From NCBI GenBank assembly GCA_031552765.1, contig JAVBME010000008.1, positions 186,001-250,000 on the forward strand: a stretch of DNA of 64,000 nt, read 5' to 3'. This document shows, piece by piece, positions 61,530 through 64,000 of this stretch; within the stretch, counting starts at the first letter, position 1; the number at the start of each line of letters is the position of its first letter. The position numbers and the translations under genes were made by a program. This DNA is from JAVBME01 sp031552765 (lineage in GTDB: Bacteria > Bacillota > Negativicutes > Acidaminococcales > JAISLQ01). The notes under the pieces are model-generated. The model made no database searches and was not told the DNA's origin. It was given only the letters and a program-made list of their open reading frames with translations.

Positions 61530-61558
61530 ATAGTAGCCAATTATAAATCTATGGTCAA
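61530..61558 (-). promoter_or_regulatory. Promoter for the radical SAM-MFS unit
   Basis: On the minus strand TTGACC (61553-61558), 17 bases, TACTAT (61530-61535); 32 bp before the start codon. Confidence 0.6.
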
Positions 61559-61609
61559 TATAGTCATATAAACTAAAAACAGGTACTATTTTCAAGCTAT
61601 ATGACTATA
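61559..61609. promoter_or_regulatory. 12-bp inverted repeat directly upstream of the -35 box
   Basis: TATAGTCATATA (61559-61570) and TATATGACTATA (61598-61609) are perfect inverted copies, 27 bases apart, touching the -35 of the radical SAM promoter. The layout fits a pair of half sites for an activator or repressor. It has no T run that would suit a terminator. Confidence 0.55.
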
Positions 61610-61612
61610 AAT

Positions 61613-61639
61613 AAAAAAGGACGATGCTTCTCGCCCTTT
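61613..61639 (-). terminator. Intrinsic terminator after rnc
   Basis: AAAGGGCGA pairs with TCGTCCTTT (one wobble) on the minus strand around a 6-base loop, followed by a T run; 12 bp after the rnc stop. Confidence 0.85.
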
Positions 61640-61650
61640 AAAAATCAGTA

Positions 61651-62370
61651 TTATAATGCTCCCATAGTTTGCAGCGCGCATCTTGCCGCGACCTGTTCGG
61701 CTTCTTTTTTCGAGCGTCCTTCGCCGCTGCCGGCAAGCTGCTCGTTGATACATACCGCCATTTTGAATATTTTATGGTGATCCGGCCCCTCTTCGGCCAG
61801 TAGCGAATAGTTTATCACCGATTCGCCGTTTTGCTGCACTATTTCCTGTAGCTTTGTCTTATAATCGAATACTACGTCAGACAAGGCAAAGCCGTCCATT
61901 TGCGTTTTTAAGAGGTTAAGCGCTATCCGGTTGGTTTCTTCCCAACCCTGATCAATATAAAAAGCCCCGATCAGCGCCTCAAGAGCGTCGGCCAAAGTGG
62001 AGTTCCTGCTGCGGCCGCCGGACGCTTCTTCCCCTTTACCCAAAAGTATATATTTGCCCAGTACCAGCTCATGCGCATACTGCGCCAGGGCCTGTTCGCA
62101 AACCACCCGGGCGCGCAGTTTAGTCATAGCGCCTTCGGTCATAGCGGGAAATGATTTGTAAATGTAAGTACATACCATCAAACTAAGCACCGAGTCGCCT
62201 AAAAACTCCAGGCGTTCATTATGCTGCGGCCGCGGGCTGCATTTGGCTTCATGGGCGTACGAGGTATGGGTAAGCGCAGTATCGATAAGAGCCATATCAT
62301 TTATGGCTATGTCAAGGGCTTTGCACAATTCGCCGAGCTGCTCATTGCGTTCATTAGAAAGTTTTCGCAT
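61651..62370 (-). CDS. rnc: Ribonuclease III
   Basis: RNase III cuts double-stranded RNA, including rRNA precursors. The 239-aa protein has the catalytic signature HNERLEFLGDSVLSLMVCTYIY, the second acidic site in DALEALIGAFYIDQGWEE, and a C-terminal dsRNA-binding domain (YKTKLQEIVQQNGESVINYSLLAEEGPDH, GSGEGRSKKEAEQVAARCAL). It follows fabF by 12 bp. Confidence 0.97.
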   Translation of the reverse strand: MRKLSNERNEQLGELCKALDIAINDMALIDTALTHTSYAHEAKCSPRPQHNERLEFLGDSVLSLMVCTYIYKSFPAMTEGAMTKLRARVVCEQALAQYAHELVLGKYILLGKGEEASGGRSRNSTLADALEALIGAFYIDQGWEETNRIALNLLKTQMDGFALSDVVFDYKTKLQEIVQQNGESVINYSLLAEEGPDHHKIFKMAVCINEQLAGSGEGRSKKEAEQVAARCALQTMGAL

Positions 62371-62382
62371 TTTATTTTACTC

Positions 62383-63621
62383 TTACTGATATTTTTTTAA
62401 TAAAAGGGTCGCGTTATGGCCGCCAAAACCAAAGGAATTGGACAGGGCGTAATTTACAGTCATCTTGCGCGCTACGCCCGGTATATAATCAAGATCCATG
62501 CCTTCATCGGCGTTTTCAAAATTGATAGTCGGCGGAGCGACAGAGTTTTCTATCGTCAGCGCCGTGGCTATGGCTTCAATGCCGCCGGCAGCGCCCAAAA
62601 GGTGTCCGGTCATGGATTTTATCGAACTGACGGCAAGTTTTTTGGCGTGTTCGCCAAATACCCGCTTGATAGCTAAAGTTTCATTCAGGTCGTTCATCGG
62701 CGTAGATGTGCCGTGCGCGTTGATATACTCAACTTTATCAGGAGTTATGCCGGCATCGTTCAGCGCCAGCTGCATGCACTTAGAGGCCTGCAGTCCTTCC
62801 GGAGCGGGAGCCGTCACATGGTAAGCGTCGGCATTGGTGCCGTAGCCTACTACTTCGGCGTAAATGTGAGCGCCGCGTTTTAAAGCGTGTTCTAGCTCTT
62901 CCATAATAACTATGCCTGATCCCTCGCCCATGACAAAACCGTCGCGGTCGCGGTCAAAAGGCCGTGAAGCTTTTTCCGGCTGGTCATTTCTCGTCGACAG
63001 CGCTTTCATAGAAGCAAAGCCGCCCACCGCTATAGGCGATACAGCCGCTTCCGTGCCGCCCGCCACCATGACGTCGGCCTCGCCGCGCGCTATGATGCGG
63101 AAAGAGTCGCCAATACAATTTGTGCCGGTGGCGCAAGCTGTGACGACACAGGTATTCACGCCTTTAAGGCCAAACATTATAGATATCTGCCCAGCCGCCA
63201 TGTTGCCTATCATCATGGGGACAAAGAAGGGACTGACACGGTCCGGCCCTTTATCAAACAGTGTTTTGTACTGGGTGTGCAAAGTCTCAACGCCGCCTAT
63301 GCCGGTACCTACACAAGTACCCATGCGGTCTTTGTCTTCTTTTTCAAGGTCGATACCCGAATCTGCAAAAGCCATTTTAGCCGCGGCTACGGCAAATTGA
63401 GAAAAGCGATCCATGCGTTTGGCTTCTTTTTTATCAATAAAATCAGACGGTTCAAAACCTTTTACTTCGCCTGCAATATGGCAGTTTATACTGGATGGGT
63501 CGAAAGCTGTTATTTGAGCGATACCGCTTTGTCCCTCAACAAGGGCCCCCCAAAACTTTTCTTTTCCTATGCCGATAGGAGTGACCGCACCTAAACCTGT
63601 AATAACTACTCTTCTTTTCAT
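62383..63621 (-). CDS. fabF: 3-oxoacyl-[acyl-carrier-protein] synthase II
   Basis: FabF elongates acyl-ACP with malonyl-ACP. The 412-aa protein begins RRVVITGLGAVTPIG and has the Cys-His-His triad in VVTACATGTNCIGD, INAHGTSTPMND and TGHLLGAAGGIEAIA. The start ATG at 63621 has TGAGGTG 9 bases upstream; an ATG at 63645 lies inside the preceding gene. Order nitronate-monooxygenase-like, fabF, rnc suggests a fatty-acid unit running in from the right. Confidence 0.97.
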   Translation of the reverse strand: MKRRVVITGLGAVTPIGIGKEKFWGALVEGQSGIAQITAFDPSSINCHIAGEVKGFEPSDFIDKKEAKRMDRFSQFAVAAAKMAFADSGIDLEKEDKDRMGTCVGTGIGGVETLHTQYKTLFDKGPDRVSPFFVPMMIGNMAAGQISIMFGLKGVNTCVVTACATGTNCIGDSFRIIARGEADVMVAGGTEAAVSPIAVGGFASMKALSTRNDQPEKASRPFDRDRDGFVMGEGSGIVIMEELEHALKRGAHIYAEVVGYGTNADAYHVTAPAPEGLQASKCMQLALNDAGITPDKVEYINAHGTSTPMNDLNETLAIKRVFGEHAKKLAVSSIKSMTGHLLGAAGGIEAIATALTIENSVAPPTINFENADEGMDLDYIPGVARKMTVNYALSNSFGFGGHNATLLLKKYQ

Positions 63622-63634
63622 TAAAGAAAACACC

Positions 63635-64000
63635 TCACGCTTCAATAGATTCTACTTCGTTGAGAAGGCGGGCAAAGATTTCCTTTACCGGCAAGATTTC
63701 TTTTATTTCATGCATTCTTTCACCTGTAAATACCAGTCCGGTATCGACATCGCCCTGCTGTGCGCGGGTCAAGGCCCTGATGATACAAAAACTTCTCGAA
63801 CATTGTTTCAAACAGGAATCGCACTGGGTGGGCTTAGGCGCTACGCCGGCCAGAGATTTGGCGGCGAAGGGGTTTCTCACCGCGCGGCCGGGGTAACCGA
63901 CCGGGCTATCTATAAGTACAACATCTTCAGGTTTCATCCTGAGATAAAATTCTTTCAACGCTGGAGCGCCATTGGACTCGACACTGGTAGCAAACCTGCT
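63635..64000 (-). CDS. Nitronate monooxygenase/FabK-like flavoprotein, C-terminal part
   Basis: The frame runs off the right edge, so only the last ~121 residues are seen. SRFATSVESNGAPALKEFYLR and VVLIDSPVGYPGRAVRNPF match the 2-nitropropane dioxygenase/FabK family of FMN enzymes. A Cys-rich stretch follows (CDSCLKQCSRSFC), and the end GLVFTGERMHEIKEILPVKEI is family-like. Next to fabF, an enoyl-ACP reductase role (FabK) is possible, but the cysteines are not typical of classic FabK. An internal TTG at 63958 is not the start. Confidence 0.85.
   Translation of the reverse strand, partial: SRFATSVESNGAPALKEFYLRMKPEDVVLIDSPVGYPGRAVRNPFAAKSLAGVAPKPTQCDSCLKQCSRSFCIIRALTRAQQGDVDTGLVFTGERMHEIKEILPVKEIFARLLNEVESIEA

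Noticed and set aside
1..64000. CRISPR arrays, tRNA or rRNA genes, prophage or defence genes
   Set aside because: No regularly spaced repeats, no cloverleaf or rRNA segments, and no phage or known defence gene families were recognised when reading both strands; this was by eye, not by a dedicated scan.

Overview
The window reads as chromosomal DNA of a flagellated, anaerobic, low-to-mid GC Firmicute. The Bacillus/Clostridium-type gene orders around flagella, codY and smc/ffh, together with short ThiC, TrmFO, CodY, YlxM, YlqD and FliY, point to Firmicutes. The style of the flagellar operon (a lytic transglycosylase between fliJ and a MotE-like gene) makes Negativicutes my best guess, but no 16S or marker search supports that here. 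Almost all genes lie on the minus strand; only 28.2-30.9 kb and thiC are on the plus strand. TTG or GTG start codons preceded by good ribosome binding sites are common.

Region 1 (1-20.3 kb) is one long flagellar operon read right to left: flgB, flgC, fliE, fliF, fliG, fliH, fliI, fliJ, slt, a MotE-like gene, fliK, flgD, the TIGR02530-type gene, flgE, flbD, fliL, fliM, fliY, cheY, fliO, fliP, fliQ, fliR, flhB and the start of flhA. It encodes basal body, MS ring, C ring, export apparatus and hook. A sigma-A-like promoter lies upstream of flgB and an internal one upstream of fliL. Region 2 (20.5-26.9 kb) is the conserved dprA-topA-trmFO and xerC-codY block, with a candidate CodY box in front of xerC.

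Region 3 (27-37.7 kb) is more accessory: an MGDG-synthase-type glycosyltransferase; plus-strand nicotinate phosphoribosyltransferase, acetate/succinate-type channel and glutamate racemase; then two two-gene minus-strand units that look like amino-acid scavenging (N-acyl-D-amino-acid deacylase with a permease, and an M20 amidohydrolase with a YfcC-type carrier). A decayed IS200/IS605 element sits at 36.8-37.3 kb. It has a C-terminally truncated TnpA, a long hairpin that would hide the tnpA ribosome binding site, and a 28-base palindrome also found alone at 33.97 kb. Next to it, 37.32-37.62 kb is rich in hairpins, lies downstream of a near-consensus promoter, and has no convincing gene.

Region 4 (37.7-57.6 kb) holds an M16C peptidase, comM and yraN, then the classic translation/secretion operon: ylxM, ffh, rpsP, khpA, ylqD, rimM, trmD, an RNA methyltransferase, rplS, lepB, rbgA, rnhB and the FliK-like/FlhB-like pair ylqG/ylqH, starting from a perfect consensus sigma-A promoter. 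Upstream is smc-ftsY followed by an EamA permease. Region 5 (57.6-64 kb) has a TPP riboswitch with an intrinsic terminator in front of thiC, an MFS exporter and a radical SAM protein behind a promoter with a 12-bp inverted repeat, and the fatty-acid/RNase III unit (nitronate-monooxygenase-like gene cut by the window edge, fabF, rnc).

No rRNA, tRNA, CRISPR array, prophage or defence system was recognised. The least explained part of the window is the 37.26-37.65 kb structured region.
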